A stretch of DNA of 64,000 nt, from the NCBI GenBank assembly GCA_019359495.1, contig JAHHHF010000072.1:210933-274932 (forward strand). The letters run 5' to 3'. The stretch is from Goleter apudmare HA4340-LM2. GTDB lineage: Bacteria; Cyanobacteriota; Cyanobacteriia; Cyanobacteriales; Nostocaceae. A program made the translations under genes and the position numbers. Below are positions 45,843 to 55,618 of the stretch, one piece after another (position 1 is the first letter of the stretch; each line of letters starts with the position of its first letter). The notes beneath the pieces were generated by a model, which had not been told where the DNA came from, made no database searches, and worked only from the letters and a program-made list of their open reading frames with translations.

Positions 45843-47780
45843 TTAATTCAAGATAGATTGCAGCAATGGCTGATCTGCTGACAACTTCCCACTCCGCAAC
45901 CATTCATTCATTTCATCTGGAGCTTTGGCTTGCTGGAGACGTTCTCGCAGATTTGCACCTTCCAGGATTTCTTTTTGCAACAGTTCTTGTGCAGTCTCTT
46001 CAAGTAAGTCGCGGTTCTGTTGCAGAATAGTTAAGGCAATGTGGTGAGCATTATCCAAAATTTCCTTAACTTCCCGGTCGATTGCCTCCGCTACTTGTGG
46101 GCTGATAGAACGGCGGGGATTACCGTAACCTTCGATAAACTGCTGTTGGACTTTTTCAAAAGCCACAGGCCCTAGTTTATCGCTCATACCGTAGATAGTA
46201 ATGGCGCGTTCTGCTAAGTCGGTAGCTTTTTGGATGTCGTCACTTGCACCAGTAGACACCTTGCCAAAGATGATTTCTTCCGCAGAACGTCCACCCAATA
46301 AAGTCGCAATCCGTCCACGAATTTCGTCTTCAATCATCAAAAAGCGGTCTTCTTCAGGCATTTGGATTGTGTAACCCAACGCACCAACACCACGAGGAAC
46401 AACAGAGATTTTTTCCACCTTACCAGCACCGGGCATTAAAGCACCAATAATGGCGTGACCAACTTCGTGATAAGCTACGGTCTTTTTCTCGGTTTCGTTG
46501 AGTACACGCGATCGCTTTTCTAAACCAGCAATCAGGCGCTCGATCGCTTCGTTGAAATCTGCCATGATTACCGCTTGGCGATTTTGGCGAGCTGCTAACA
46601 ATGCGGCTTCATTCACCAAGTTAGCTAAGTCTGCGCCAGCAAAGCCGGGAGTTCTGATAGCGATGGTAGCTAAGTCAACATCATCAGCTAATTTAACGTT
46701 TCTGGCATGGACTTTAAGAATGGCTTCCCGACCGATTTTATCAGGGCGATCAACCACAATTTGGCGGTCAAAGCGACCAGGCCGACGCAATGCAGGGTCA
46801 AGAACTTCGGGACGGTTGGTAGCTGCAATAATAATTACACCTGTGTTGGCGTCAAAACCATCCATTTCGGTGAGTAACTGGTTGAGGGTTTGTTCCCGTT
46901 CATCGTTACCACCGACAAAACCGCCAGCGCCACCACGAGATTTACCCAGTGCGTCTAACTCATCAATAAAGACGATACAGGGGGCTTGTTTTTTGGCTTG
47001 TTCAAACAAGTCGCGGACACGCGCCGCACCTACACCCACAAACAGTTCAATAAATTCTGAACCAGAGATGCTAAAGAAAGGCACACCAGCCTCCCCAGCG
47101 ATCGCCTTGGCTAACAATGTCTTACCCGTTCCTGGAGGCCCTACCAGCAACGCACCTTTAGGAATTTTTGCTCCCAAGCGGGTGTATTTGTCAGCGCTTT
47201 TCAAGAAATCGACAATTTCTTCTAATTCGACTTTGGCTTCATCTACACCAGCCACATCCGTAAATTTTACACCTGTGCTGCCATCAGATGAAATCCGAGC
47301 TTTACTTTTACCTACCGTCAGTGCAGCCGGGCCGCCTCCTTGACGATTCATCAAAAAGCCCCAAATACCAAAGAAAATTAACGGTGGCACTACCCAGCTA
47401 AGTATCGTCCCAATCCAGCCATTTTGGTCTGGTGGTGGCGCTGCAAACTCAACATTATGCTCACGCAAAATCTTGGGTAAATCTAGGTCAATGGCGACTG
47501 GTGTAGTCCTTAATACCTGCTCCGTAGGCTCACCATCTGGAGTTTCGGTTTTGAGGACATATTCAATGCGATCGCTACCCACAATCGCCTTGTCTACTTT
47601 CCCTGCTTCTACCTGAACAATAAAGTCACTATAAGGAACTTGTGGCAATCGGGGGCCAAAGAAGCTAGGAACAATAAAGTTCAACAGTAGTAACAGAGTT
47701 AGTAGTATGAGAAAACTGCCACCAAACTGCCGCCATCTGGGCGGTTTGATGGAATTTTTGTTATTGGTTTCAACAGGCAT
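45843..47780 (-). CDS. ftsH: ATP-dependent zinc metalloprotease FtsH
   Basis: 645 aa membrane AAA protease that removes damaged and misassembled membrane proteins, including D1 in cyanobacteria. Seen: helix near 21-40, periplasmic/lumenal segment, second helix near 123-142, Walker [15 protein letters not shown] near 214, Walker [12 protein letters not shown] near 272, arginine fingers in [10 protein letters not shown], and the zinc motif [12 protein letters not shown] near 434. Cyanobacteria have four FtsH paralogues; I cannot say which this is. Confidence 0.97.
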   Translation of the reverse strand: MPVETNNKNSIKPPRWRQFGGSFLILLTLLLLLNFIVPSFFGPRLPQVPYSDFIVQVEAGKVDKAIVGSDRIEYVLKTETPDGEPTEQVLRTTPVAIDLDLPKILREHNVEFAAPPPDQNGWIGTILSWVVPPLIFFGIWGFLMNRQGGGPAALTVGKSKARISSDGSTGVKFTDVAGVDEAKVELEEIVDFLKSADKYTRLGAKIPKGALLVGPPGTGKTLLAKAIAGEAGVPFFSISGSEFIELFVGVGAARVRDLFEQAKKQAPCIVFIDELDALGKSRGGAGGFVGGNDEREQTLNQLLTEMDGFDANTGVIIIAATNRPEVLDPALRRPGRFDRQIVVDRPDKIGREAILKVHARNVKLADDVDLATIAIRTPGFAGADLANLVNEAALLAARQNRQAVIMADFNEAIERLIAGLEKRSRVLNETEKKTVAYHEVGHAIIGALMPGAGKVEKISVVPRGVGALGYTIQMPEEDRFLMIEDEIRGRIATLLGGRSAEEIIFGKVSTGASDDIQKATDLAERAITIYGMSDKLGPVAFEKVQQQFIEGYGNPRRSISPQVAEAIDREVKEILDNAHHIALTILQQNRDLLEETAQELLQKEILEGANLRERLQQAKAPDEMNEWLRSGKLSADQPLLQSILN

Positions 47781-47946
47781 TTTAATCTACCCTCGATTGA
47801 TTTTTTTTTCATTAGTCATTTGCCCTAATCTGTGAACAAATGACTAATTTTGCAAAGTTTTGTATCTATGGGTCTATTCTAGAGACTAGATGGAGTGTAC
47901 CCAATGCGTGTACACCCCACCAAAAAATGTGAATTGCCGAACTTTT

Positions 47947-48147
47947 ATGGAAAATAATCTAGGATTAGTTCTGAAAGTACTTCTGCTCTCCGTTGTGCTG
48001 TCCCTATTAATTAAGTACATAGGCCCGAGTCTAGCGATCGCCGGAACAGATATCAACGCCTTAATTATAGTTTTGTTACCGTCAGTAATTTTAGCGATCG
48101 TTCTCCTATGGCGATCGCGGGAAGTGAGAATAGGCAATAGAGAGTAA
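47947..48147 (+). CDS. small two-helix membrane protein
   Basis: 66 aa from the ATG at 47947 (an ATG at 47890 would add 19 residues without support). Two hydrophobic segments (LVLKVLLLSVVLSLLIKYI and LIIVLLPSVILAIVLLW) joined by a short loop. Divergent from ftsH. I recognise no named family. Confidence 0.65.
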   Translation: MENNLGLVLKVLLLSVVLSLLIKYIGPSLAIAGTDINALIIVLLPSVILAIVLLWRSREVRIGNRE

Positions 48148-48316
48148 TTTTTATCTTGTACTATGCCCAATGACCTATGACGCCAGTTTGCTTAAGTCGG
48201 GAAACCCGCCCACGCAACTGGCTCCCCCATGCCCCACTAGGCGAAAGTTGCTAAAATCAGCTAACCTAGCTGCATTGAATCAAATGTGCAGCTAGCTAAA
48301 TGCTGGGAGTCAGCCC

Positions 48317-49444
48317 GTGAATCTAGGTCAATGGATCGGCTTAATCGCCATAGTTCTTTCTCTATACATTTTGTGGCAAATTCGGGAAGTACTGTTGCTA
48401 GTGTTTGCCGCGATTGTTTTAGCTGTCACCTTAAACCGCCTAGCAAGGTACTTTCAACGTTGGGGAATGAAGCGGGGATTCGCTGTACTCTTAGCAGTTG
48501 GCATTTTTTTTGCTGGTATTATCGGTTTTTTCTGGCTGATTGTGCCACCTTTTGCACAGCAGTTTCAAGAATTAACCTATCGTGTGCCGCAAGGGTTTCA
48601 GCGCTTTAACACTTGGCTAGATGAACTGAAAACTTGGGTTCCTGCTGAACTCACACCGTACATACCCGATCTGAATAGCCTGATCGAACAAGCACAGCCC
48701 TTCATTAATCGGGTAGTGGGTAACTCTTTTGCGCTGGTATCAAGCTCATTGGAAGCTGTGCTGAAGATTTTACTAGTAATAGTGCTCACAGCAATGTTAT
48801 TAGTCGATCCTCTGGCTTACAGCAAAGTGTTTGTGCGGTTATTTCCCTCCTTTTATCGGCGGCGAGTGGAAGGAATTTTAGATAAATGTCAAGTTTCATT
48901 GGAAGGATGGATTGTCGGGGCGGGTTTTGCTGTTTTGGTAGTGGGAGTAATGAGTATAATTGGCTTGTCAATTCTGCGTGTCAAAGCCGCACTAGCGCTA
49001 GCAGTTTTGGCAGGATTTATGAACCTAATTCCTAATATTGGCCCGACACTGAGTGCAGTGCCAGCATTAGCGATCGCTCTTTTGGATGACCCTTGGAAAT
49101 GTGTTGCTGTCTTGATTCTCTACATAATTATTCAACAAGCTGAAACCAATTTCATCACACCCATTGTCATGGCACATCAAGTTTCCCTGCTACCAGCTGT
49201 GACACTAATTGCTCAACTATTCTTTGTGACTTTCTTTGGCTTTTTAGGCTTGTTTCTGGCCCTACCTCTTACTGTTGTTGCTAAGATTTGGCTGCAAGAA
49301 GTTTTGATTAAAGATGTTTTAGACGAATGGCATCACAGTCATAAAAAAGAGGCTGAATTGGTGATAGTTTCTGAATTAAATGAACCGACTGAAACTATTC
49401 ATGATAATCAGTCAATAGACAGTTCATCTAGTGATGAAGTTTAA
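48317..49444 (+). CDS. AI-2E family (PerM-like) transporter
   Basis: 375 aa membrane protein of the AI-2E/PerM permease family, about eight helices: two at the N-terminus, a hydrophilic extramembrane region (about 85-135), then the conserved block AGFMNLIPNIGPTLSAVPAL near 238-257 and QQAETNFITPIVMAHQVSLLPA. Substrate unknown. It starts with GTG. Confidence 0.88.
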   Translation: MNLGQWIGLIAIVLSLYILWQIREVLLLVFAAIVLAVTLNRLARYFQRWGMKRGFAVLLAVGIFFAGIIGFFWLIVPPFAQQFQELTYRVPQGFQRFNTWLDELKTWVPAELTPYIPDLNSLIEQAQPFINRVVGNSFALVSSSLEAVLKILLVIVLTAMLLVDPLAYSKVFVRLFPSFYRRRVEGILDKCQVSLEGWIVGAGFAVLVVGVMSIIGLSILRVKAALALAVLAGFMNLIPNIGPTLSAVPALAIALLDDPWKCVAVLILYIIIQQAETNFITPIVMAHQVSLLPAVTLIAQLFFVTFFGFLGLFLALPLTVVAKIWLQEVLIKDVLDEWHHSHKKEAELVIVSELNEPTETIHDNQSIDSSSSDEV

Positions 49445-49487
49445 AAATCGCACTCTCTAGCAATCAAAATTATCACCCTATTTCATA

Positions 49488-50153
49488 ATGCGTCGCTACG
49501 TTATCTTTGGTCTTGGTGCTACTGCCCTATCTTTAATACTCAAACGTTTATATTATCCTAAAACTGAAGAAACCCAAGCAAAATCTTTATCTACAAACCC
49601 AGAAACTCCTGACTCAGCTACCATAACTTATATTGCTACTAAGTCTGAAACAGCAATTTGGTCTCTTCTTCAGCAAGGCAAAGGCTATGTGATTCTCATG
49701 CGCCATGCTTTAGCACCAGGAATCGGCGATCCGCCAGATTTCCGACTCAATGACTGTGCTACACAACGCAATTTATCAGATGAAGGTAGAAAACAGGCAA
49801 TTAAAATCGGTAAAACTTTTAAAAACCGAAATATTTTAGTTTCTAGAGTTTTATCCAGCCAATGGTGTCGCTGTTTAGAAACGGCAAAACTATTGAATTT
49901 GGGTAAAGTCCGTCCGTTCCCTATCCTGAATTCTTTTTTTAGTAATTACACTACAGCATCTAAACAAACAGCACAACTGCGACAGTTCATCTTGAATAAC
50001 CGTAGCACTCCCGGCGTAATTGTTATGGTTACTCACGAAGTTAATATTACAAATTTAGTTGGCAATATTTACCCCAAATCGGGAGAATCAATGGTGTTAA
50101 GAGCCAATGACAAAAACAAAATAGAGGTGCTTGGACAGATTCAAGCTGTGTAA
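49488..50153 (+). CDS. histidine phosphatase superfamily protein
   Basis: 221 aa. Begins with a hydrophobic stretch (YVIFGLGATALSLILKRLY) that may anchor or export it. The catalytic His motif is VILMRHALAPG near residue 70 (RHA in place of RHG), then NLSDEGRKQAIKIG, SSQWCRCLETAKLL, and the second catalytic His in VMVTHEVNITNLVG near 184. Substrate unknown. Confidence 0.87.
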   Translation: MRRYVIFGLGATALSLILKRLYYPKTEETQAKSLSTNPETPDSATITYIATKSETAIWSLLQQGKGYVILMRHALAPGIGDPPDFRLNDCATQRNLSDEGRKQAIKIGKTFKNRNILVSRVLSSQWCRCLETAKLLNLGKVRPFPILNSFFSNYTTASKQTAQLRQFILNNRSTPGVIVMVTHEVNITNLVGNIYPKSGESMVLRANDKNKIEVLGQIQAV

Positions 50154-50209
50154 TAACAACATACAGCAAATAGCTATTTTAATTCAATTTATCTGAAAAA
50201 CACTGTATG

Positions 50210-50551
50210 TATAGGACTCATATTTGATTTTTGAACAGATACGTAGTGGCGTGTCTAAGCTAATTTTGTGTATTAGCAATCTCTTGTAGAACGGGAAAGA
50301 TGCCCGTTCTAATTAGCAGGCAAGATGCCCGCACCACAAGAAAATTGTTGGGAGCATCCCAATTTTGCAAAAATAAAATTTGTAGTGGGAGCATCTTGCT
50401 CCCTAATGTCCAGGAAGCGGGCTAGAGAGCCATCACTACAAAAAAATAAATTTACACATTTGGGATGCTCCCAAATTGTTTGCAACATTTTAGCCTAGAC
50501 ACGCCACTACACATACTGAGATTTTTTCAGATATCAAATCGGATTCCTATA
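50210..50551 (+). mobile_element. modular MITE, copy D
   Basis: 342 bp with TATAGGACTCATATTTGA and TCAAATCGGATTCCTATA ends identical to copy B. It carries two internal modules: GCGGGCATC/GATGCCCGC-like at about 50290-50350 and the GGGAGCATC/GCGGGC module in the A orientation at about 50370-50480. Confidence 0.88.
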
Positions 50552-50857
50552 GTCAGAACTTACGCAACTGGCACACAGATTTTCTGGTAGAAAAGTCAGG
50601 AGTTAAATTGTCACTTTCCTGTCACATTTACCTTTGACTCTAAATATAGAGAGAGGACTTTTGATTCATCCTCTTAGTAGTTCACGAAACTAACTTCATG
50701 AGGGAAATTTTTTTTCTCCTTGTTTGCTTGTAAACCCATATCTAATACATTTTTGCTTCAAGCGATCGCTCGTCTATCACAACCGTTCTTTGTAGACCAT
50801 GCTCGGAAAACTTTTGCCAACTTTCTGTTTTCTATCCATGACTCACAGGGATTGTTC

Positions 50858-51550
50858 ATGATGACTTATTTTATTACGAGAACTTTATCTCTCCTAGGTC
50901 TGACAACTTTAATAGTTGGTTTGAACACATTTAAAGTTGCTGCTGAAACACCGACAAATACAACAATTAGCAAATCACAGATAACACCAAGTAGGAAAGT
51001 GACTACTTCAGCAGCTGATTTGCAAATTAGCCAAAATGGCCAAACTTTTCCACCTTCAGTACCACAAACGCCTACTCCAGGGATAAATCAACAAACACCA
51101 GATCCAGTTATCGAACAAGAAATTACACCTGGTAGAGCTACCCGTTCTGGGAGTAGCTACATAGGAGCCGGTGGCAATATTGGATTGGGAGGAAGAACCA
51201 CAATCAGCGAAGGTTCCTTTGCTGTATTTAGCAAAATAGGTTTGACTCGCAATTTCTCTGTTCGTCCTGCGGCTTTGATTGGAGACAATACAGTTTTTCT
51301 CGTACCCATAACCTTTGACTTACCTATTCAGTCATTAACTGACATAGGAGAACAACAAATTAGTATTGCTCCTTATTTGGGTGCTGGAGCTGCAATTTCT
51401 ACAGGACGAGATAGTACCCTGGGATTTCTGATTTCTGGTGGGGTTGATGTTCCTGTATCTCCCCAATTGACAGCAACTGCTGGCGTTAACGTTGGCTTTA
51501 TTGATGAAACTGAAATTGGTCTATTGTTGGGTATTGGGTACAACTTCTAA
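50858..51550 (+). CDS. exported protein with beta-barrel-like C-terminal domain
   Basis: 230 aa from the ATG at 50858, giving a signal peptide (MMTYFITRTLSLLGLTTLIVG, cut near VAAETPTN). An upstream start at 50720 would add 46 unlike residues. Middle region is Pro/Thr-rich linker (PSVPQTPTPGINQQTPDPV); the last about 130 residues have alternating strands with many glycines (GAGGNIGLGGRTTISEGSFA) and end LLLGIGYNF, the terminal aromatic typical of outer-membrane barrels. Probably an outer-membrane protein; function unknown. Confidence 0.75.
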   Translation: MMTYFITRTLSLLGLTTLIVGLNTFKVAAETPTNTTISKSQITPSRKVTTSAADLQISQNGQTFPPSVPQTPTPGINQQTPDPVIEQEITPGRATRSGSSYIGAGGNIGLGGRTTISEGSFAVFSKIGLTRNFSVRPAALIGDNTVFLVPITFDLPIQSLTDIGEQQISIAPYLGAGAAISTGRDSTLGFLISGGVDVPVSPQLTATAGVNVGFIDETEIGLLLGIGYNF

Positions 51551-52102
51551 GTGTTACTGATTGGAAAAATGATGCTCACACAGAGATTCCTAAAATACTG
51601 ATCCACAAGACCATTTTGAACCCCAACCCCCACACCTGATGTAGCAGTAGCCACGGCGTAACATTTGGCGATCGCTACCAAGTTTTACTAACCGATTTGA
51701 AAAAGCGGCAGCACAATTAAAATTGTGTTGCGAAAAAATACCAAAACGCTCTTAATCGTTATGGGATAAGGAGTATGATTACGCCAGTTTCGTCGGTTAG
51801 TCTCAATTCCACTACTAAAATTAATATTTTTTTGTCAAGATGGTTTAGACTGATAGATGCGATTGATTTGTCAGGCTTTTTAAATGCTAGCTCCATTGAT
51901 AAAGCAAATCCCAGTGCAGATTCACCTGACAAAAGATGCTAAACAAGGGCTTACAAACATAAGCTTTAGGCAGTCAATGACCATTCAGTATAAACGTCTT
52001 TGCTGATTACGAATAATGTTCGTAGTAAAGACTACCCTGCTGGTTCGTTTTAGTGCTGACGACGAACCCTGTAATTTTTCCCAATTCAAAGAGAGTTTTT
52101 TT
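51551..52102. other. intergenic region before the DUF3134-type gene
   Basis: 550 bp. It contains a hairpin CACAATT-aaa-AATTGTG at about 51713-51729. A 55-codon frame (51775-51942, starting MITPVSSVSLNSTTK) has AAGGAG only one base before its ATG and is not convincing. Confidence 0.4.
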
Positions 52103-52336
52103 ATGCTTAATGGTCCTTTGCGTGAAGAACCCCGTAATCAGCGAGCTACTGTAATTCGTTCTAGTAATGAGTTTATTCTTTTGGAATGGCTCAAGGCAAA
52201 TGGTCGGCTCATAGCGCGTGAACCTCTAGAATCTGAGCATCTCAATCAAGTAGAAGAAATCTCCGAAATGATAGATCTCGATGATCTACCTTTCGATCCC
52301 GATGATGATGACAGTGATCTAGATTTAGAAGATTAG
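52103..52336 (+). CDS. DUF3134-type small acidic cyanobacterial protein
   Basis: 77 aa from the ATG at 52103, after AGAGAG; the frame is open from 52016 but the extra residues do not look like the family. Seen: MLNGPLREEPRNQRATVI at the start and a strongly acidic end DDLPFDPDDDDSDLDLED. It matches the general form of a conserved cyanobacterial DUF3134 protein; function unknown. A strong terminator follows. Confidence 0.72.
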   Translation: MLNGPLREEPRNQRATVIRSSNEFILLEWLKANGRLIAREPLESEHLNQVEEISEMIDLDDLPFDPDDDDSDLDLED

Positions 52337-52368
52337 TAAGCGTAAAAATTCTCGTTTATGCTTTGGCA

Positions 52369-52407
52369 ACACAGATAAATCTTCATGATTTATCTGTGTA
52401 TTTTTTT
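52369..52407 (+). terminator. strong intrinsic terminator
   Basis: Perfect 13-bp stem ACACAGATAAATC / GATTTATCTGTGT with a 5-base loop, then ATTTTTTT. Ends the DUF3134-type gene; it lies just before the convergent acyltransferase stop. Confidence 0.88.
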
Positions 52408-52416
52408 AGAGATTCA

Positions 52417-53808
52417 TCAAGCAATCAACTTCTCTAAAGCAACTTTCAAGTCTTGCGTTAACTCACTCACAGCTTGCCGAGCAGCCCGACGGCTAGCCTG
52501 ATAAATTGACCAGCGTTCATTAACTGATATTGGCTCACCTACCGTGATTTGTGCCTCTCTCCAACCCAAACGAGGCCGTGCAGGTAGTATACCACCACCA
52601 ACGCGAGACATCATATCAAATATAAGTAGTGCCGTTTCGGCAAACCTTTCAGCAGTAGGTTTTTCTTGAATATAGTTGGCAGTGACGGCGACAAAACTTT
52701 CCACTAGCCGCATATGCCGCATCCGCAAATCTGCTTCTGCTGCAACCCAGTCTGCCAAACCATGTTTTAAGGGAGGTAAAGCACTGATATCTGCAATATC
52801 TTCCCGATAAATATAACTCCAGCCTGCCTCTTCTAAACGGCGACAGCGATCAATAAAACTTCCTTGTGATTGCAGACCAAAATATTGCTCGGCAACTTGC
52901 AAAGCTGTATCCAGTAAACGGTGGAGTCGTTCAATTACCTCCTGATTGGGAATATGTGGCAGGTTTTGATGATAGAAACGACGGTAAAACTCTTCCATCT
53001 CGCAAATCAGATATTCTGCCAACCGACAAAGCCGTTGATAGTAAAGTTCTTCTCGCCCATCAATAACAGACTGGTCAATTGGTTGTACTGGTAAGCCACT
53101 CTCAGCTTCTAATTTACTCAAAAGCCAGTCTAATCTTGACCAAGGTGGCTGGACATAGCGATATTGAATGGTAATCGGCACAATTACCACCGTCTCAGGG
53201 CGATTGGCTTTCACCATGTCTTCTACACACCAGAAACCCATTTGAGCCACGCCGGGTTCTAATTGGCTCACAATGCCACTATGACCGTTAGTACCGCCTT
53301 CAGGAGCGACTGCTATAGGCATCTTGCTATTGGCAAATAATTCCCGTGCTGTTTGGAGAGCATGTCTGTCTAGTCGTTTCCCTCGACGAACTGGCACACC
53401 ACCGATGCGGGAGAAAAACCAACCAAGTGAATTCCCCGCCCATAAAGTCATACCTCGGTCATAGAGAAAGTGGCAGTGTACCGGGTGTGGCAGTGAAATA
53501 CCTTGCCGACGAGCTACCCTTGGTACAACTTGCGAAAGCATGTATAACATACATAAAGAGTCGTCTACCTCTGGATGACGAGATGCCAGCAACAAACGAA
53601 TTTTGCCAGTCTGGAATTGTTGGTAAAGTTCAGCTAAGACCTCAGCATTCTTGGCTTCGACACGCAAAATACCAGCTGGTAGCCAAGGACGAGTCCGAAA
53701 CCTGAGAAAAAAGGGTACTAACCACTTAGTAATCTGGAGTACTAGCGGGTTAAAACTTAGAGGAATAAATTTTAGTGGTGGTTGGACAGATTGAATCGAT
53801 TTATGCAA
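52417..53808 (-). CDS. glycerol acyltransferase-like protein (PlsC family)
   Basis: 463 aa. Seen: an HX4D acyltransferase motif (LASRHPEVDDSLCM) near residue 77, FSRIGGVPVRRGKRLDR near 133 and the PEGG motif VAPEGGTNGHSG near 165. C-terminal about 200 residues are helical and extend beyond a minimal PlsC. It probably acylates a lysophospholipid or related acceptor at the membrane; which one is unknown. The DUF3134-type gene is convergent. Confidence 0.85.
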   Translation of the reverse strand: MHKSIQSVQPPLKFIPLSFNPLVLQITKWLVPFFLRFRTRPWLPAGILRVEAKNAEVLAELYQQFQTGKIRLLLASRHPEVDDSLCMLYMLSQVVPRVARRQGISLPHPVHCHFLYDRGMTLWAGNSLGWFFSRIGGVPVRRGKRLDRHALQTARELFANSKMPIAVAPEGGTNGHSGIVSQLEPGVAQMGFWCVEDMVKANRPETVVIVPITIQYRYVQPPWSRLDWLLSKLEAESGLPVQPIDQSVIDGREELYYQRLCRLAEYLICEMEEFYRRFYHQNLPHIPNQEVIERLHRLLDTALQVAEQYFGLQSQGSFIDRCRRLEEAGWSYIYREDIADISALPPLKHGLADWVAAEADLRMRHMRLVESFVAVTANYIQEKPTAERFAETALLIFDMMSRVGGGILPARPRLGWREAQITVGEPISVNERWSIYQASRRAARQAVSELTQDLKVALEKLIA

Positions 53809-54020
53809 GTTGCTCTCCAGATGATGTTGCTAGGCGTATCGCTTTCTCCATTCTGACAATTTTACAACTGGGCGTAGACAAGCAATGTTTAGCTAACCTG
53901 AAGGATATTTATCTTTTGTAATACATCTTGTATTTTTATTTATTCCCACAGACTTACTTAGGCAATATTGACCAGCAAGGAATAAAATAAAACACCGTCA
54001 TATTTTGCTGAGAGATTGCA

Positions 54021-54737
54021 ATGCTCAATATTAGCTGTTTGCAGAGAATTGCTTTAGCGACAATCATCGCCACAGTTTCTGCGTCTTGTGGTGGAAATGT
54101 TGCCAGAAATACAGCGCAGACAAATGCAAATGCTGTTGACAAGCCAAAGCCAGAAACTAATATTTTTTACGGTGATTTAATTGTCAAAACACAATCAGAT
54201 TATTTAATGATTCCAGTCAACATTACAGAGAAGGATACAGAGTCAGAAAATAATTTTAAATTCTCGCGCTACGAAAGTAAATATAGCAAGTTATCTAATA
54301 TTATTTTTTATCAAAAATCAGATGGTGCAACAAATTTACTATTAAATAAAAAAGCACTGATTAATTCCTTCGATTTGTTAGAGACAAAATCAGCAAGCAA
54401 TGTAGTAACAAGAGTTTGGTTGTATAGAATCATTGAGCAAGATGGCAATGGAGATCAAAAACTCAATGAAAAAGATGCCGTCATTGGTTATATTTCTGAT
54501 TTATCAGGTAAGAATCTCCAACAAATTACCCCAAACAATACTCAACTGATTAATTGGGTTGTTATTCCCAGCCAAAATGCCATTTTCTTAAAAGTTCTCA
54601 AAGACTCTGACAATGACAAAAAATTTACACAAGATGACAAGACAAGTTTTCTGAGAGTTAGCCTAGATAAACCGAGTATGGGAACTGAAATTATTAGTGA
54701 GCAAATTGAGCAAGAAATTAAGAGTATAAATAAATGA
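54021..54737 (+). CDS. lipoprotein with EF-hand-like loops
   Basis: 238 aa. Signal sequence with lipobox TVSASCGG (Cys at about residue 23), so likely an outer- or inner-membrane lipoprotein. Two calcium-loop-like segments: EQDGNGDQKLNEKD near 137 and DSDNDKKFTQDDK near 198. The remaining strand-rich sequence is unassigned. Calcium binding is inference. Confidence 0.75.
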   Translation: MLNISCLQRIALATIIATVSASCGGNVARNTAQTNANAVDKPKPETNIFYGDLIVKTQSDYLMIPVNITEKDTESENNFKFSRYESKYSKLSNIIFYQKSDGATNLLLNKKALINSFDLLETKSASNVVTRVWLYRIIEQDGNGDQKLNEKDAVIGYISDLSGKNLQQITPNNTQLINWVVIPSQNAIFLKVLKDSDNDKKFTQDDKTSFLRVSLDKPSMGTEIISEQIEQEIKSINK

Positions 54738-55133
54738 AAGGAAATAGGAAATAAGCACAACTAATTTGTTCACCAAGTAGAGCCACTGCGGTCTTGGGTT
54801 CTCCCCAAGTAGAGCAAGTGGCGTTGAGCCAGTCCGTTGTCAGGCGTCCCCTCTTTGTAGGGATTGGCGTCGAGGTTTTGACCTACATTGCAATACAAAC
54901 GCCTAAGCTGAAACATAGATCAAGTCAAGCTTAGGCGTTTTCTAAAAATAATTTTACCAATTGGAGGGCAAACAACCGTACCCTGAGGGTTCTGCTTTAG
55001 CGGTATACCCCTACAGTGTACTCACACTTGCATGGTAATTTCTATTTTGGAAATCTCCTTAGCCCTCTATGTCTGCTGTTGAAATTGCTATCAGTATACA
55101 AAAAATGACTATTTCTGCTTTAACAAAACTTAA
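54738..55133. other. intergenic region with repeat modules and hairpin
   Basis: About 400 bp. At 54775-54870 is a GAGCCACTGCGG...CAAGTGGCGTTGAGCC stretch related to dispersed repeats at 1440-1500 and 14060-14160. At 54899-54938 an 11-bp perfect stem (ACGCCTAAGCT / AGCTTAGGCGT) with an 18-base loop is followed by TTTTC, a possible terminator or end of a small RNA. Confidence 0.5.
54899..54938 (+). terminator. hairpin, candidate terminator
   Basis: ACGCCTAAGCT / AGCTTAGGCGT stem, loop 18 bases, then TTTTCTAAAAATAATTTT. It lies about 160 bp after the lipoprotein gene. Confidence 0.5.
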
Positions 55134-55289
55134 TTAAAAAGCAGCCATTAATGTACTCATAGTAAATAACAACAACATACCTAGGATGATGAAGAAGATT
55201 GTAGAGTAGGGAGCATGATTCATTTGATCTAGCTGGAGATTTCTCTTACGATCTTGCTCATTTAGGGGTGTAAAGTTCATATCTTGCAT
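55134..55289 (-). CDS. 51-aa single-helix membrane protein
   Basis: Small frame translated from the minus strand: hydrophilic N-terminus MQDMNFTPLNEQDRKRNLQL, a linker, then a hydrophobic helix IFFIILGMLLLFTMSTLMAA ending at the stop. AGGGAG stands about 8 bases before the ATG at 55289. The good ribosome site and clear helix support a real gene; no family recognised. Confidence 0.65.
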   Translation of the reverse strand: MQDMNFTPLNEQDRKRNLQLDQMNHAPYSTIFFIILGMLLLFTMSTLMAAF

Positions 55290-55618
55290 GATTCTTGTCT
55301 CCCTTGCTTATTTGTTTATGAAATATAATTTATCTGTTTAACAAAGTCTTACAGCATCAGCCTGTTAGCTGGTGGCTAAGTAGTGTTACATGGGTTTGTT
55401 GACCAACGCTGAATCTACTTGTTGTTTCAATTAAACTATAATCAGCATATAATTACGAGTGATTAATAAAAATATCCAAAAAAGTTCAATTCTTTTAATT
55501 AATTACAATATAATGCAACTTTTTTGCAAGTATGAGCTATGGTAATCTGATATAAATTGTAATATTTTACCAAGTAGAGACGTAGAATTTTACATCTCTA
55601 CTGCTATTTTATTTCCCA
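55290..55618. other. AT-rich intergenic region
   Basis: 329 bp with no gene. Long AT-rich stretch near 55430-55560; no clear hairpin beyond TAGAGACGTAGAATTTTACATCTCTA at about 55575-55600. Confidence 0.4.

Noticed and set aside
46498..47343. 281-codon frame antisense to ftsH
   Set aside because: Mirror frame of the conserved AAA domain; low-complexity composition and no homology that I recognise.
51775..51942. 55-codon frame before the DUF3134-type gene
   Set aside because: AAGGAG lies only one base from the ATG and nothing else supports translation.
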